A stretch of DNA of 64,000 nucleotides from Choristoneura fumiferana. Lineage: Eukaryota; Arthropoda; Insecta; Lepidoptera; Tortricidae. This document shows, piece after piece, positions 32,090-42,451 of the stretch. The position numbers and the translations under genes are program-made. The stretch's first letter is position 1. Each line of letters opens with the position of its first letter. The notes under the pieces were generated by a model. That model had not been told where the DNA came from. It saw only the letters and a list, made by a program, of their open reading frames with translations, and made no database searches. The DNA lies in assembly GCF_025370935.1 (NCBI RefSeq), contig NC_133494.1, positions 18,583,669 to 18,647,668 of the forward strand, in the 5' to 3' direction.

Positions 32090-32310
32090 GTGACCATACT
32101 GTAGACTCTTCTTTTTCTTGCAGTGCCTCTCCACTACTGGAGGTTGGCTGTCAGCTCCGCATATATCTCCTTATGTCTTGCCAGAGAACACAGTTCTTCC
32201 ACACTGACGATACCGGTCCACTTTCTGATGTTTCGGAGCCACGATTTCTTTCTTCTTCCGACGCGTCTTTTCCCCTCAATTTTTCCCATCATTATTGTCT
32301 ACTGTAGACT
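32090..32310 (-). pseudogene. Non-LTR reverse transcriptase C-terminus (copy 1)
   Basis: The minus strand reads RRVGRRKKSWLRNIREWTG, the C-terminal tail of a LINE reverse transcriptase. Copy 2 (48155-48362) keeps a longer open frame through to a TAG. Copy 1 has extra substitutions. Confidence 0.7.
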
Positions 32311-32506
32311 AGATCGAGATTTTTTTTTTATATACCTCTAAAACTTAATGCGAGTATATAACACAATTATTGGTTTCAGCAATTGACTATCTGTAATCTG
32401 TAACTAAAGTGAAGCATTTACTATCAGAGAGAGCTAGGATTTGCACCCATCTGTTTAATGAATGTAAAACATTTTTATCACATTAGTTTTTTAAATAAAT
32501 AACTAT

Positions 32507-32581
32507 CATCCCAGCCTATATACGTCCCACTGCTGGGCACAGGCCTCCTCTCAGAACAAGAGGGCTTGGGCCATAGCCCAT
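32507..32581 (-). mobile_element. Truncated SINE C insertion, copy 1 only, 14-bp target duplication
   Basis: A 75-bp insert (reverse complement ends CAGTGGGACGTATATAGGCT, then GGGATG) flanked by AAATAAATAACTAT at 32493-32506 and 32582-32595. Copy 2 has a single uninterrupted site near 48540-48553. Confidence 0.85.
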
Positions 32582-32749
32582 AAATAAATAACTATATATC
32601 ATTAAAATTATAAATAAAGTTTTAAAAATACCTTTTTTTCACATCGTGCTCATGAACAACTAAATTAACAGATAAATTTATTACCAACCGAAAGTATGAA
32701 TATATTTTCGTGGCGTAACTACTAGGTTGGCAGGTATAAGTCAATACTA

Positions 32750-32935
32750 GTTTTTTTTATTCAACTGGATGGCAAACGAGCAAGTGGGTCTCCTGATGGT
32801 AAGAGATCACCACCGCCGATAGACACCTGCAACACCAGGGGGATTGCAGATGCGTTGCCAACCTAGAGGTCTAAGATGGGATACCTCAAGTGCCAGTAAT
32901 TTCACCAGCTGTCTTACATTTTCATTTTCAATACA
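32750..32935 (-). mobile_element. Family J repeat, minus strand
   Basis: TTTTTATTCAACTGGATGGC, then TGGGTCTCCTGATGGTAAGA and GCGTTGCCAACCTAGAGGTC. Copy 2 counterpart is at 48711-48885. Confidence 0.65.
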
Positions 32936-33341
32936 ATGTTCATAACCAACGTCAAGCAATATAATATCATAAAATTTTATTACCTACACGGTAATTATCA
33001 TAATTGAAAGGAATTTAATTACGACTAAATTAAATAATAATTCAGTTATCGTTTCAATCGACTCGATTAAGAGCTTATTTAACCACTCATTGATAAATTT
33101 CATGAGACCGATAACTGTGATGTGATGTTGTCTCTGTTTGTTTTTTTGGAATAAATAGAGACGGCATCGCTTTTATTCGCTACATAAAGTTTGGTAAAAA
33201 ATAAATAAATTTGGTGAATCAAGTCCGAGGAATTAAAAATACAAGGTGTTTTATGTCATATGTCTAGCAATGGACTGCTATAGCCTGATGATGATGATGA
33301 TGAAGAAGTTTAAACACAAAGAAAAAGCAGAAAATTAAAAG

Positions 33342-33745
33342 CGGAACATCTATGTTCCGCTCTCATCGAGAGACGTCACACTTTCGGAACCAACCGCTCA
33401 CCCAGACAAGAGATGTTGCTACTAAGCAATCAAATTATGATTGGAACATAGATGTCGCTAGTGCTGCTGCATAAGTAGCGTAGTAGAAATAAGCAACCTG
33501 AGATATGTATGCATAGGAAAAATTCGTGTCTAGATTCCTGTCCAGCAGTGGTGTAGGGGTTATAGTACGCAGCACGGATTGCTGAGGACCTGGGTTCGAT
33601 TCCCAGCGATGGTCTCTTTTTCTGGTTTTTCTGTGCATCCATATCTCAGTTTATATTTTCGATATTGTTTCACGGAATACTCGTAAAAGTAACAAATTTG
33701 GAGTTGAAATAAAAAATACAAAAAGACTCCAAAAAAACCAATCAT
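33342..33745 (+). mobile_element. SINE A, rearranged inverted pair (copy 1 version)
   Basis: A short inverted piece (GCTCTCATCGAGAGACGTCA) precedes a plus-strand SINE A with its tRNA-like head at about 33546-33615 and its 3' arm to 33745. Copy 2 shows a different deletion of the same palindromic locus. Confidence 0.65.
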
Positions 33746-34172
33746 TATCTGTTAGGCCTCTGCTGAACGTGTACAAAAGTATAATATATTTATAAAGAGA
33801 AATCCTTTGAAAATTTAAAAAATATGGTCACCGTACGATGCAATTCCTAGCCGTCTACTCCAGTAATCCTGAATAGACTACTTACTTTAAACGATAGCTC
33901 TTATTACCAAGAAAGTAAAGCCCATTTTTGATGAACTGTAGATTAGTCTAAGCATGGTAGTTAGCTGCGATCCCTTGTCTATGTCTTTGGCTTTTAGCGT
34001 TAGGCTGCGTTTCCATCAGAGATGTGCGATGATGCAATGCGAAGAATGTGTTCGTCATGAACTAATAGAAAAGCTTCGTTTACCTATCAAACAGCTCAAC
34101 GGTGCGGGGATAGGTAAATGAAGTGTTTACTTCTGCACTTTTCATCAGTGAGATACGGACCAATCACGGGCC

Positions 34173-34462
34173 AGTTTTTTTTTTATTCTACTGGATGGAA
34201 AACGAGCAAGTGGGTCTCCTGATGGTAAGAGAACACCACCGCCCATAAACATCTGCAACACCAGGGGTATTGCAGACGCGTTGCCAACCTAGAGGCCTAA
34301 GATGGGATACCACACGTGCTAGTAATTTCACCGGCTGTCTTACTTTCCACGCCGAAACACAACAGTGCAAGCACTGCTGCTTCACGACAAGATTAACGAG
34401 CAAGATGGTGGTAGCAATCCGGGCGGACCTTGCACAAGGTCCTAACCACCTGCAAAAAAAGT
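34173..34462 (-). mobile_element. Family J repeat, minus strand
   Basis: Full-length: the reverse complement starts TTTTGCAGGTGGTTAGGACC and ends CCAGTAGAATAAAAAAAA. It lies about 270 bp upstream of the protease. Copy 2 counterpart is at 50757-51030. Confidence 0.7.
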
Positions 34463-34662
34463 TTTATTTAAAAGCATAAAAAGAAAAAAAAAAACTTTAA
34501 TTTGGCGTCAGCTTTTTTAATTAATCCTTATGCTACCGCACTCTGATAGTTCCAGTGCGACATTTAAAATATACGTAGAAAAACCTTTATTACATTTTTC
34601 AGTAACTCTATCTTTACATAGCGTGAAGATATAAATTTCATTAACATAGGTATGGATTTAAA

Positions 34663-34668
34663 TATAAC
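34663..34668 (+). promoter_or_regulatory. TATA-like element of the protease gene
   Basis: TATAAC, with a TCAG initiator word at 34691 and the ATG at 34734. Spacing is right for a core promoter. The same arrangement occurs in copy 2. Confidence 0.4.
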
Positions 34669-34733
34669 TCGACGCCTCGTTTTGCCAAGCTCAGAATTCG
34701 ATTGGAAACGGTTCGAGCAAGCCGACAGTAAGC

Positions 34734-35483
34734 ATGCGCCTTCTTATAATCTTGTTTAACATATTATTACTCGGCGAAGCGACAAGAGATGATTCAGGGC
34801 TCCGGATAGCCAATGGCCATGAAACCTTCGAGAGATTCCTCGTAGAACTGTTCATCAAAGTACCAAATGAACATGTAACTTGTAGCGGCTCGATAATAAA
34901 TCGCCACTGGGTGATCACCTCCGGGCATTGCTTTGACGAGGGCCCACTCCTTTTCGTCAAAATCGACCGCGTCCCTGGCCCTCCAAGGATCCTGTCTGTT
35001 GAAAGGATTGTAATACACCCCAAGTATCATCACAATAAGAATTCACGATCACTGGACTATGTCAGATATGATCTAGCTTTGCTGAAGACTAAAGAAGCGA
35101 TGGATACAGATGGATTTTTGGGGCCTATTGATTTAGATATCTCACCGCCTGTGCCAGGCGCGGTTGGTACAGTGTCTGGGTATGGATTGCCGGATTTAGA
35201 AGCGAGGGAAGGTGAGATAGTGTTGTCATATTGTAATGGTCTGTTGTGTACACACAGTGTTGGTGACGAAACAAGACCGGAGCAGGGTGATTCCGGAGGC
35301 CCGTTGGTAGTAAACGGAAGGCTCATAGGAGTTGATAGCACGTCCGTGCAACTGCGAATAAGGGACAACTTTTATATAACGAAAACATTATACACTGAAT
35401 ATTTTGCTGATATTGCTTCTAATTATAAGTGGATTGAGAGTGTTATCCATCCATGGCCCTATGGTATGTCGCGCACTGCGTGA
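34734..35483 (+). CDS. Secreted S1A (chymotrypsin-fold) serine protease, intronless, 249 aa (copy 1)
   Basis: One open frame of 250 codons including the stop. Residues 1-16 are a signal peptide (MRLLIILFNILLLGEA). A short propeptide ends at R24, and I25-A-N-G is the activated N-terminus (IVGG in most relatives). The catalytic triad is present: H65 in TSGHC, D113 in YDLALLK, S187 in GDSGGP. C50 and C66 give the usual disulfide around His. The specificity region is odd: the residue matching chymotrypsin 189 is R181 (not Asp or Ser), and the normal Cys191 before QGDSG is E183, so the 191-220 disulfide is absent. Substrate preference therefore cannot be read. Length is normal for the family. It could be active with unusual specificity or be under relaxed constraint. 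Being intronless is unusual for insect S1A genes; it is not an obvious processed copy, as no poly(A) tail or target repeat was seen. Confidence 0.85.
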   Translation: MRLLIILFNILLLGEATRDDSGLRIANGHETFERFLVELFIKVPNEHVTCSGSIINRHWVITSGHCFDEGPLLFVKIDRVPGPPRILSVERIVIHPKYHHNKNSRSLDYVRYDLALLKTKEAMDTDGFLGPIDLDISPPVPGAVGTVSGYGLPDLEAREGEIVLSYCNGLLCTHSVGDETRPEQGDSGGPLVVNGRLIGVDSTSVQLRIRDNFYITKTLYTEYFADIASNYKWIESVIHPWPYGMSRTA

Positions 35484-36002
35484 GAAATCATTTAGATTTT
35501 CAAAGATTTGCATGTTTATACAAGGTAGTGTTTGGGTAAGTCCGAATGAAGCACCGTTTGAAAGATTTTCTGGGTCAATCAACTTTTTCTTGTTTGTTAT
35601 TCTATCCCGTTGTATAAGAGACAACAGTGACAGAGTTTCTTAAAAAAACTGCTTTGATATATGCGACTAATATGCTTAGGAGATAGTCTATAAAATAATG
35701 AGCTTGTAACTATGACAAAAATTTATACTCGATGAATTATAACCACAGAAAACATATAGAAACTTGTGGTTTTAAAGAGTTGTCCTGGGGACGTAACCAT
35801 GGCAACGAGGTACAAGAAAAATTTGATCGACCCTTCTGCGTTTTTTTTTTTAAGTTGTTCACGTCTTAATGTGGAAAATGGAAATTATAATGTCAATCGC
35901 CGCATACAAGATGCGGTGACCGCAAACAGTGTAAAGAACTAGTACTTAGTCAACCGCATTCGGCAACCGACAGCTATAACAGGCGGCCTAATATGGTTAT
36001 AG
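35484..36002. other. 3' flank of the protease; no gene seen
   Basis: No canonical AATAAA was found close to the stop. The frames here do not hold in copy 2. Confidence 0.35.
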
Positions 36003-36860
36003 ACATGGGGAAAAGCGTTACATTTTGATTTTTGACGACCGGATGGCCTAGCTAGTGGTTAAAGAACCTGACCACAAAGCTTGAGGCCCCGAGTTCGATT
36101 CCCGGCCGGGGCAGATATTAGTATGAATAATACGAGTTTGTTCTCGAGTCTTGGATGTTTAATATGAATTCAATGTACCTATATATTAATCTATACAAGT
36201 ATGTTTGTCTGTTGCCTAACTATCCTTATTACAAGCTTTGCAAATTACAAATTTCCTTTACAAATTAGTTTTAAATATTATTGATTATAAATATGTATGT
36301 TAGTCTGTAAGGTATTTATTGTATGGGCCAAGTTGCCTGAAATAAATGAATGAATTATTATTATTATTATTTACCTAGTTTGGGACTAGTTCAATTGGTG
36401 CCAAGTGTCCCATGATATTATTATTATTATTCGCTTTATTTATTTTAATTCTTAGATTAATATTATTATTATGTATATCAGTGACTGACGATCCCGTTTC
36501 AAAAAGTCACGGTGAAGTCATCGCGACTTCGTCACGCCACGATATTTGTGTGTCACCGTCCTGTAATGAACGTTTTTTTTGTCACATTGTTATTTCAACG
36601 TTACTATGTCACGCGTGTTACTCATATTACCATATAATGTCGCTATTTCACCACTTCCGAACACTCCCGACTGCGCCCGAATAGAGCCGAGTTACAGCCA
36701 CAGCACTCCGCAGCGTCGTGATTTCCGTGTAACAGAGATTGCGCTAGGCACTAGAACAGTAAGGCGTATGTGATTTTGTAACGTTGTTCTTTTGTGAAAG
36801 TCACAGTGACACCTTTTAACGGCGAGTCACTGTGACTTTGTCACCGTGACATTATTTATC
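36002..36860. mobile_element. GTCAC-rich element split by SINE B (copy 1)
   Basis: The left end GACATGGGGAAAAGCG is separated by a SINE B from TATCAGTGACTGACGATCCC. The remainder matches 1132-1515 and ends near CCCTATGTC. It also carries about 60 bp near 36690-36750 that the 1.1 kb copy lacks. Confidence 0.65.
36034..36416 (+). mobile_element. SINE family B with nested LINE tail
   Basis: tRNA-like head GACGACCGGATGGCCTAG; box A carries a 4-bp CTAG insertion relative to copy 2. Box B AGTTCGATTCC, body TTGTTCTCGAGTCTTGGATG, and 3' end GGGACTAGTTCAATTGGTGC. About 36240-36375 is a LINE 3' end with (ATT)n. Confidence 0.7.
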
Positions 36861-37264
36861 CCCTATGTCTAAATGGTTACCGCATAGGCGGACGGACTAT
36901 GTGACGACAACGTTCGTTCGCCGCAGATGTTTGAAAGTTTATAGTAGTGTGTGGTGAGTGGTTGAGTATGGTAGTGTGATTGCCATATTACGCTTTGAAC
37001 ATCGACCAAATGTAGGTACTAAAATACTTGTCAACTTTTGAAAATTCTCGGAAAAAATATTGGTGTTCAACTAACCTAAAACTGGCAAATATAAGTAAAT
37101 GGTTTTTTTTAATCCTTTGGGTCATTAAAAAGGTTGAACAATAAAAAAAAAGTAAATGTTAATTAAATTTGTGTTGCCTTGTAGTGTAGAGTTCTATACA
37201 GATAAAAGAATAGTTGTAATAAATGTACGTATTTACAAAATTTCAAGTTTATTTATTTACCTTT
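36861..37264. other. No gene seen
   Basis: The region around 37005-37040 differs sharply from copy 2, where a 23-bp-arm palindrome is present at 53882-53929. Confidence 0.35.
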
Positions 37265-37400
37265 CTAGTCCAACGGATAGCACAGTGGTTAACGAAACTG
37301 AATACAAAACTCGAAGTCCCGGGTTCGATCTCTGGTTGGGGCAGATATTTGTGTGAAAGTTCGAATGTTTGTACTCGATTCTTAGATGTAGGTAAATGTT
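37265..37400 (+). mobile_element. SINE B-related fragment
   Basis: TAGTCCAACGGATAGCACAG head, GTCCCGGGTTCGATCTC box B, and GGGGCAGATATTTGTGTGAA body. Copy 2 counterpart is at 54153-54288. Confidence 0.6.
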
Positions 37401-37539
37401 TTTATCAATTAAACATGATTTATCCACTGCATATATGTATATTAACTCGTTTCAGATCTAGCGATGATGCATGAGTATAGTATTGCTCACGTGTATCCAG
37501 CAGTGGACGAACATAGTCATGTGATGATGCATATATGTA

Positions 37540-37685
37540 TATATATCCATTGCCTGGCATCCATAGACCACTTCTTGCGGATTCTTCTCAGGTTTTTCCG
37601 AACCGGTGGTAGATTTTTTTTACATTTCATAATGCTTGTTTAGCCTAAATTGAATAAAGATATTTTGACTTTGACTTGACCACCC
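37540..37685 (+). mobile_element. LINE 3' end with TTTGAC tail
   Basis: GACCACTTCTTGCGGATTCT, TTTTTCCGAACCGGTGGTAG, then AATAAAGATATTTTGACTTT. The tail copy number is lower than in copy 2 (54345-54480). Confidence 0.6.
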
Positions 37686-37974
37686 TTGCTTTTGTAGTTT
37701 GGGGCTAGGTCAATTGTCCCTTAAATAATGTTTTATTTATTATTAACTGTGAATCTAATCAACAAAAAGTTCATGGTATAAAAGATGCTCAAAACTATTT
37801 AATGATTTACGAGTACATCTTTGCTTCTCAAAAATAACCAACACCAAATAAAACTATTTAGAGGTTGCAGGATTTACGAATGCTTTAAAATCAATTCCAA
37901 AGAACGAATAGAGCGTTACACGGAGTACAACAAAACAATAAACTGAACTAAAGTAGAAAGAAAGAAGACATTTA
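37686..37974. other. No gene seen
   Basis: AT-rich spacer shared with copy 2. No open frame or bounded repeat could be supported. Confidence 0.3.
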
Positions 37975-38260
37975 TTCTCTTTCACAAAAGACTCCTCACC
38001 ACCTTGATGATTGGCAATCTAGCAACGTCCGCTTTAAGCGAAACTTTTTTCCACGCACAACTAAAGTATGGAACCAGCTTCCTGGGACGGTGTTTCCGGA
38101 ACGGTACAATTTAAGGATCTTAAAACAAGCCTATCAGTCTCTCAAAGGGCTGGCAACGCACGTGTGATACCCCTCGTGTTGACAGGAGTCCATGGGCGGC
38201 GGTGATTGCTTCCCATCAGGTGACCCACATGAACGTTTTCTCCCTCTCCCTCTTAAAAAA
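37975..38260 (+). pseudogene. Jockey-type LINE reverse transcriptase C-terminus
   Basis: The frame reads KRNFFPRTTKVWNQLPGTV, FPERYNLRILKQAYQSLKG, the C-terminal signature of Jockey-group LINEs. It continues as the GGCTGGCAACGCACGTG 3' end that family J repeats share. Copy 2 is at 54760-55010. Confidence 0.75.
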
Positions 38261-38514
38261 ATTACAAACATGAAAATAGTTCGTACACACTTTTGTATGA
38301 ACGGCCGCTGACTCAGCATTATGCTTCAGCGTTAGACACGTGCAGCGCTCATTGAAGTACAACCGGCCAAATAAGTGGTCTATAAATTTTTAATCAAGTT
38401 CCTATCAAATGAATATGCCGCTAAGTAGAACTTTCAAGTTGACAGACACGTCTATTGGCATTATTTTTTGTGACATGCAAACGATTATCAACTTTAGGGT
38501 GGTAGACCACATTA

Positions 38515-38775
38515 TGCAGGTGGCAGGACCTTGTGCAAGGTCCGCCCGGATTTCTACCACCATCTTGCTCGCTAATCCTGCTATGAAGCAGCAGTGTTTG
38601 CACTGTTGCGTTTTAGCGTGGAGAGTAAGACAGCCGGTGCAATTACTGGCACTTAGGCCTCTAGGTTGGCAACGCATCTGCAATACCCCTGGTGTTGCAG
38701 ATGTTTATGGGCGGTGATGATCTCTTACCATCAGGAGACACATTTGCTCGTTTGCCATCCAGTCGAATAAAAAAA
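38515..38775 (+). mobile_element. Family J repeat
   Basis: GCAGGTGGCAGGACCTTGTG start and CCATCCAGTCGAATAAAAAA end, 10 bp shorter inside than 19368-19648. Copy 2 counterpart is at 55303-55562. Confidence 0.7.
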
Positions 38776-39000
38776 ATGGTAAGCGATCACCGCCACCCAT
38801 CGACACCTATAGCATTATTAGGACTGCGGGTGTTGCCGGCCTAAAGGGAAGGGGATAGAGGAGAGGGGAAAGGGGGGAGAAAAAAGGGGGAAGGGGAGTT
38901 GGGCCTCCGGATCTCCCACTCACCGTACGAAACACAGTAGCAAAACTACTATTTCACGCGGGTATTCTTGGGACTGTGGTACTAACCCGGTCGAGCCAGC
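38776..39000 (-). mobile_element. Degenerate LINE-like 3' region with GA-rich tract
   Basis: GCGGGTGTTGCCGGCCTAAA then a 70-bp GGGAGAGGGGAAAG-type purine run and CTCCGGATCTCCCACTCACC. Copy 2 is at 55563-55790. Confidence 0.4.
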
Positions 39001-39210
39001 AGTGGTTACAGTAAGGCTATCTATACCACATGTAAAATACCTTAATTCTGCAATACAATGTCAAACGTTAGAAAACAGTTTACATTATATTGCAAAATAA
39101 CAGTCTGTTGACTCAGTATTGCAAAACAGCGTCCGTTTATCAATAATCCAAAGGATAAAATCAAGTATTTATTTTAACCTCAACCTTACATTTTATCAGT
39201 TTAGGCGTTA

Positions 39211-39310
39211 NNNNNNNNNNNNNNNNNNNNNNNNNNNNNNNNNNNNNNNNNNNNNNNNNNNNNNNNNNNNNNNNNNNNNNNNNNNNNNNNNNNNNNNNNN
39301 NNNNNNNNNN
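39211..39310. other. Scaffold gap, 100 N
   Basis: Exactly 100 undetermined bases, the usual size given to a gap of unknown length. It lies exactly between the two versions of the duplicated segment. Confidence 0.99.
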
Positions 39311-39500
39311 TATCTTGTCTTATTTAAGTTAATGTAGTTGACAATGTCTCTACACATTTTGGTTGACGTTCAAGAGCACTTCTATCATAAGTAATAACTA
39401 AATTGTTTAACATTTAACACAGGCGATCACAGGAACTAGTCTAACCTAACCTAACCCAACCGTCTACTGCTAAATTCTATAAAAGTGAATTATGTTCTAG

Positions 39501-40015
39501 TAAAAGACTGCCCCTACGAAGAGATACATAAGTCGTGTATGTTCTTCGAAGAGTACACCTGTTGGGAAGACAAAGACAGACTGAAGAGGAACAAGGCACC
39601 AGCCAAGAGTCTCCTTCACTGCTGGGGTGGATGTGTTTGCAGTACATTCAAAATCAAATTTATGTTAGAGAGAGAGGGATAATACACTGAGAAAAAGATT
39701 TCTTAGTTAATACGAGTAATATAACAGTGACGATAAAATTATTAGAAAAACGCTCCTCCAAAAGATCTGCCTGTGGAAGCGTTCCCATTACGCTGGCCGC
39801 ATTACCTTCGGATCACAAGTGTGTTCCGCTAAGATAAGTACGCGCCAGCTCTTGGGAAGCGTTGCTATCTTACTTAGTTATTGGCGTATGTTTGTTTCAG
39901 AAAAGGGTTGGTACGAGCGTACAAAAACGGACCATGCGTGGCTGCCCACACCTGTAGAGATTTGCGTTTAATAGAATCCATTAAAAAAGTGCCCGTAAAT
40001 TTTGTGCGATACTAA
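39501..40015 (+). pseudogene. Single-TIL inhibitor, exons 2-3, copy 2 (donor altered)
   Basis: Exon 2 39501-39642 and exon 3 39901-40015 match 25881-26396 closely. At the exon 2 donor one G is missing: TGCAG/GTACAT in copy 1 reads TGCAGTACAT here, so the normal junction cannot be made and using the next GT shifts the frame. The signal exon is not present, as the contig begins after it. Either an allele with a splice defect or a base error at a contig edge. Confidence 0.7.
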
Positions 40016-40289
40016 TAAACAAAAAAAAGTAAATAAATTAAGGATTTTTTGTACAACCCTGTGCGGCGACGTAACCAATGAGGGGGCGCTATTTTAAAGA
40101 AGTGTCCAGGGTTGTCAGAAACACTTATTGGGTTAATATGCGTTTATTTTTTAATAAATTTTTTAATGGCCATTTGGTAGAAATTCAGTAAAATTAAAGT
40201 AGAGGATTATCGTTTGATATTTTATTAATAACTTGTAATAAAATTAACAGAGGTTGACTATTACTAGATAATTTATCCAAGTAGGTAAG

Positions 40290-40660
40290 ATTATTAGTGT
40301 GTAAGTTTATGGGTATGTGTGTATATGTCTGTGTTTGCACATTAACCCGGCTGTACGAATGTAAATAAAATGTTATGTGTAGTTCTGTTAGCTACATCTT
40401 TGAAATCATACATAGGTTACTTTTTATTCCGATATTACCCCGGAATTGAGATGTTATTGATTTATTTCTATGTAACATTTCAAAATCTTGATCACTCAAT
40501 TTAGAATTATGATATTTTGCATGACTGTTTTGCATATAATATAATATAAATGAAAACCATAATGTAGTTTTTAAGAAATATCCTGGAATTATAATTTAAC
40601 TGTTAGATCTAATAAATACTTATGGCAAGTAAAGCCGTGGGCAAAGGCTAGTTTAAATGT
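40290..40660 (+). mobile_element. Helitron-like repeat (copy 2)
   Basis: Counterpart of 26665-27035, with the same GCAAAGGCTAGTT end. Confidence 0.55.
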
Positions 40661-40690
40661 AATTTAATGAATAATTCATCTTAAACTTAC

Positions 40691-40765
40691 CTTTAACGAT
40701 ATATATCCCCAAACCAGGGTTACACTGATATAAAAAATAAAAATACATTTTTTGAATTGCAACAT
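40691..40765 (-). pseudogene. Signal-peptide exon of the TIL gene, copy 2, frame-altered
   Basis: Same ATG and donor as 27072-27150 but 4 nt shorter: a 3-nt loss plus one A fewer in an A-run. The donor is then in phase 0, which does not fit the phase-1 TIL exons. Allelic lesion or homopolymer error. Confidence 0.5.
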
Positions 40766-41132
40766 TTTGCGACGACTGCTTTAGCTGAAGAATCACAACA
40801 GTATGTCAAATAAAACTAATCACGAGGTCTGACTAACGACCTTTTGCTGGTTGAATGGGTATTTTATAGAATAAAAAATGTGTGACATCCTTGGACCGCC
40901 GAAGCGTTACAATGCAAAAGGTAACATTGCACAATTGGCGTTAAAAAAGGCGTTATGCAATATTTTGTTTATGTTTTGTCGACAATAACCACTATGCTTG
41001 TGTGCAAAGCAAAATGTTACTGATTACAACACACAGTCACACAGTGTGTACTTTATTTTAGATAGACTTAACCCGCATCTTTACTCGCGTAATCTATTAC
41101 ATCTGGCTGAATTCAAATTCTAAACTACCCCC

Positions 41133-42451
41133 CTTAGATGAATGATTGGTCTCGCGCGCTCGCTCGACTAGATACCGCCGGCGTGCTTGTCAAATTCGGC
41201 AACAAATAGTACGCCGAAATCGGCGTACCTGAGCCCGAGGCGAGTCAGTCGCGTTGCAAACTGTGTGTAATGTGCATGTCCCGAATTTTTGTTAAATTTT
41301 AGGTCATAAACCGAAGTAAAATGCCAGTTTTCGCAGTGAAACTGTTTAAAAATAATACTACAAGAAATAAGAAGGACACTGGGATCACATACCATCAGTA
41401 AATATGGTATAATTTCGAAATAACAAAATAAAATAACATGAACCCTAAACGCCATTCTGTGTTGCCACGTACACATGAATCAAATTCCCCGTGGTTGAGA
41501 TTTAATAAATTGAATTTTATTGTTATCATCATTAAATGATGATAAATTTTAATAACTTATTTAATTTAAGTATCTAACGTAATTATTATATATAATAACC
41601 TAGTTCTATATTATTTAATGTTTATCTTTGTGATATTATACACTGAAGGTGTATAAATTGTTACCCGACACTATTTAATTAAGGGGTGAATGTGTCTTAA
41701 AATTAAAAATGTTTTTCGTCTTCCCAGTCAAAAGCCCGATCAGCTGATTTACTTAGGTATTACGGGAAACGAAAAAATTTTTTTTTCGTATTTCTACCCA
41801 ATTTTTCTGAAATGTTAACTTTTTACCCGACTGCCCGAAGGAGGGTTATGTTTTTCAAGCGTATGTATGTAAGTATGTATGTATGCATGTACCTATGTAT
41901 GTATATTTTGTAAACAATTATTTTTATTTTAGTCTTAATTAACCTGTACATTATATTAGGTTTAACTATAGGTGCAACGTGTTAAGTACGCAAAACTTCT
42001 TAGTTGGTGACTCAGTCCATGAATTTTCAGTAATAATTTGTAAATATTGAATGTCCTTAAATATATATATTTTTTAATTAAAAGTGAGGCCTGATCATTG
42101 ATATACCTACATCATACCTACCATTTTTTTAAAGAAGAAACCTACGCCTAACCTATACACAAACATATTAATACATTCACTCTTAATTACTTCTTAATTT
42201 CTAAGTATTTCCCAAGATACATTTTGTAACCAGTAACTTAATAGACCACAGAATAATTTATTTTTCCCAATAATTCGGGTAACAGTGGAGCAGCTGGCAA
42301 CACATTCGTCACGCACACTAGCATCCTTGCAAATTGTCTTACACCGTTCTTACGCACACTACAATATTGATTTGCCGCATTCACGAACGTTTTGTTTTTA
42401 GCTAGCGCGGTATCTAGTCGAGCGAGCGCGCGAGACCATCATTCATCTAAG
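41133..42451. mobile_element. 1.3-kb TIR element, copy 2 only
   Basis: Terminal inverted repeats of about 45 bp (CTTAGATGAATGAT(T)GGTCTC, continuing through CGCGCTCGCTCGACTAGATA) on both ends. Flanked by TACCCCC (7-8 bp; the C-run makes the exact length unclear). The site in copy 1 (near 27511-27524) is empty. Inside: AT-rich sequence, a (GTAT)n run at 41860-41905, and no recognisable transposase, so it is non-autonomous. Confidence 0.85.

Larger units (their letters stand above)
25533..39210. repeat. Copy 1 of a ~14-17 kb duplicated segment, ending at the N gap
   Basis: Collinear with 39311-55985, from TATCTTGTCTTATTTAAG to TTTTATCAGTTTAGGCGTTA. Copy 1 stops at the last base before the Ns; copy 2 starts at the first base after them. 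It holds exons of two inhibitor genes, the protease and many repeats. Probably the 3' end of one contig. Confidence 0.9.

Noticed and set aside
36034..36120. Possible tRNA genes in SINE B heads (also 52951 and 59153)
   Set aside because: They are followed by a conserved SINE body; the stems are imperfect and copies are many.
41168..41476. 102-codon frame in the 1.3-kb TIR element as a transposase
   Set aside because: No transposase motif; the element is AT-rich and the frame is short.
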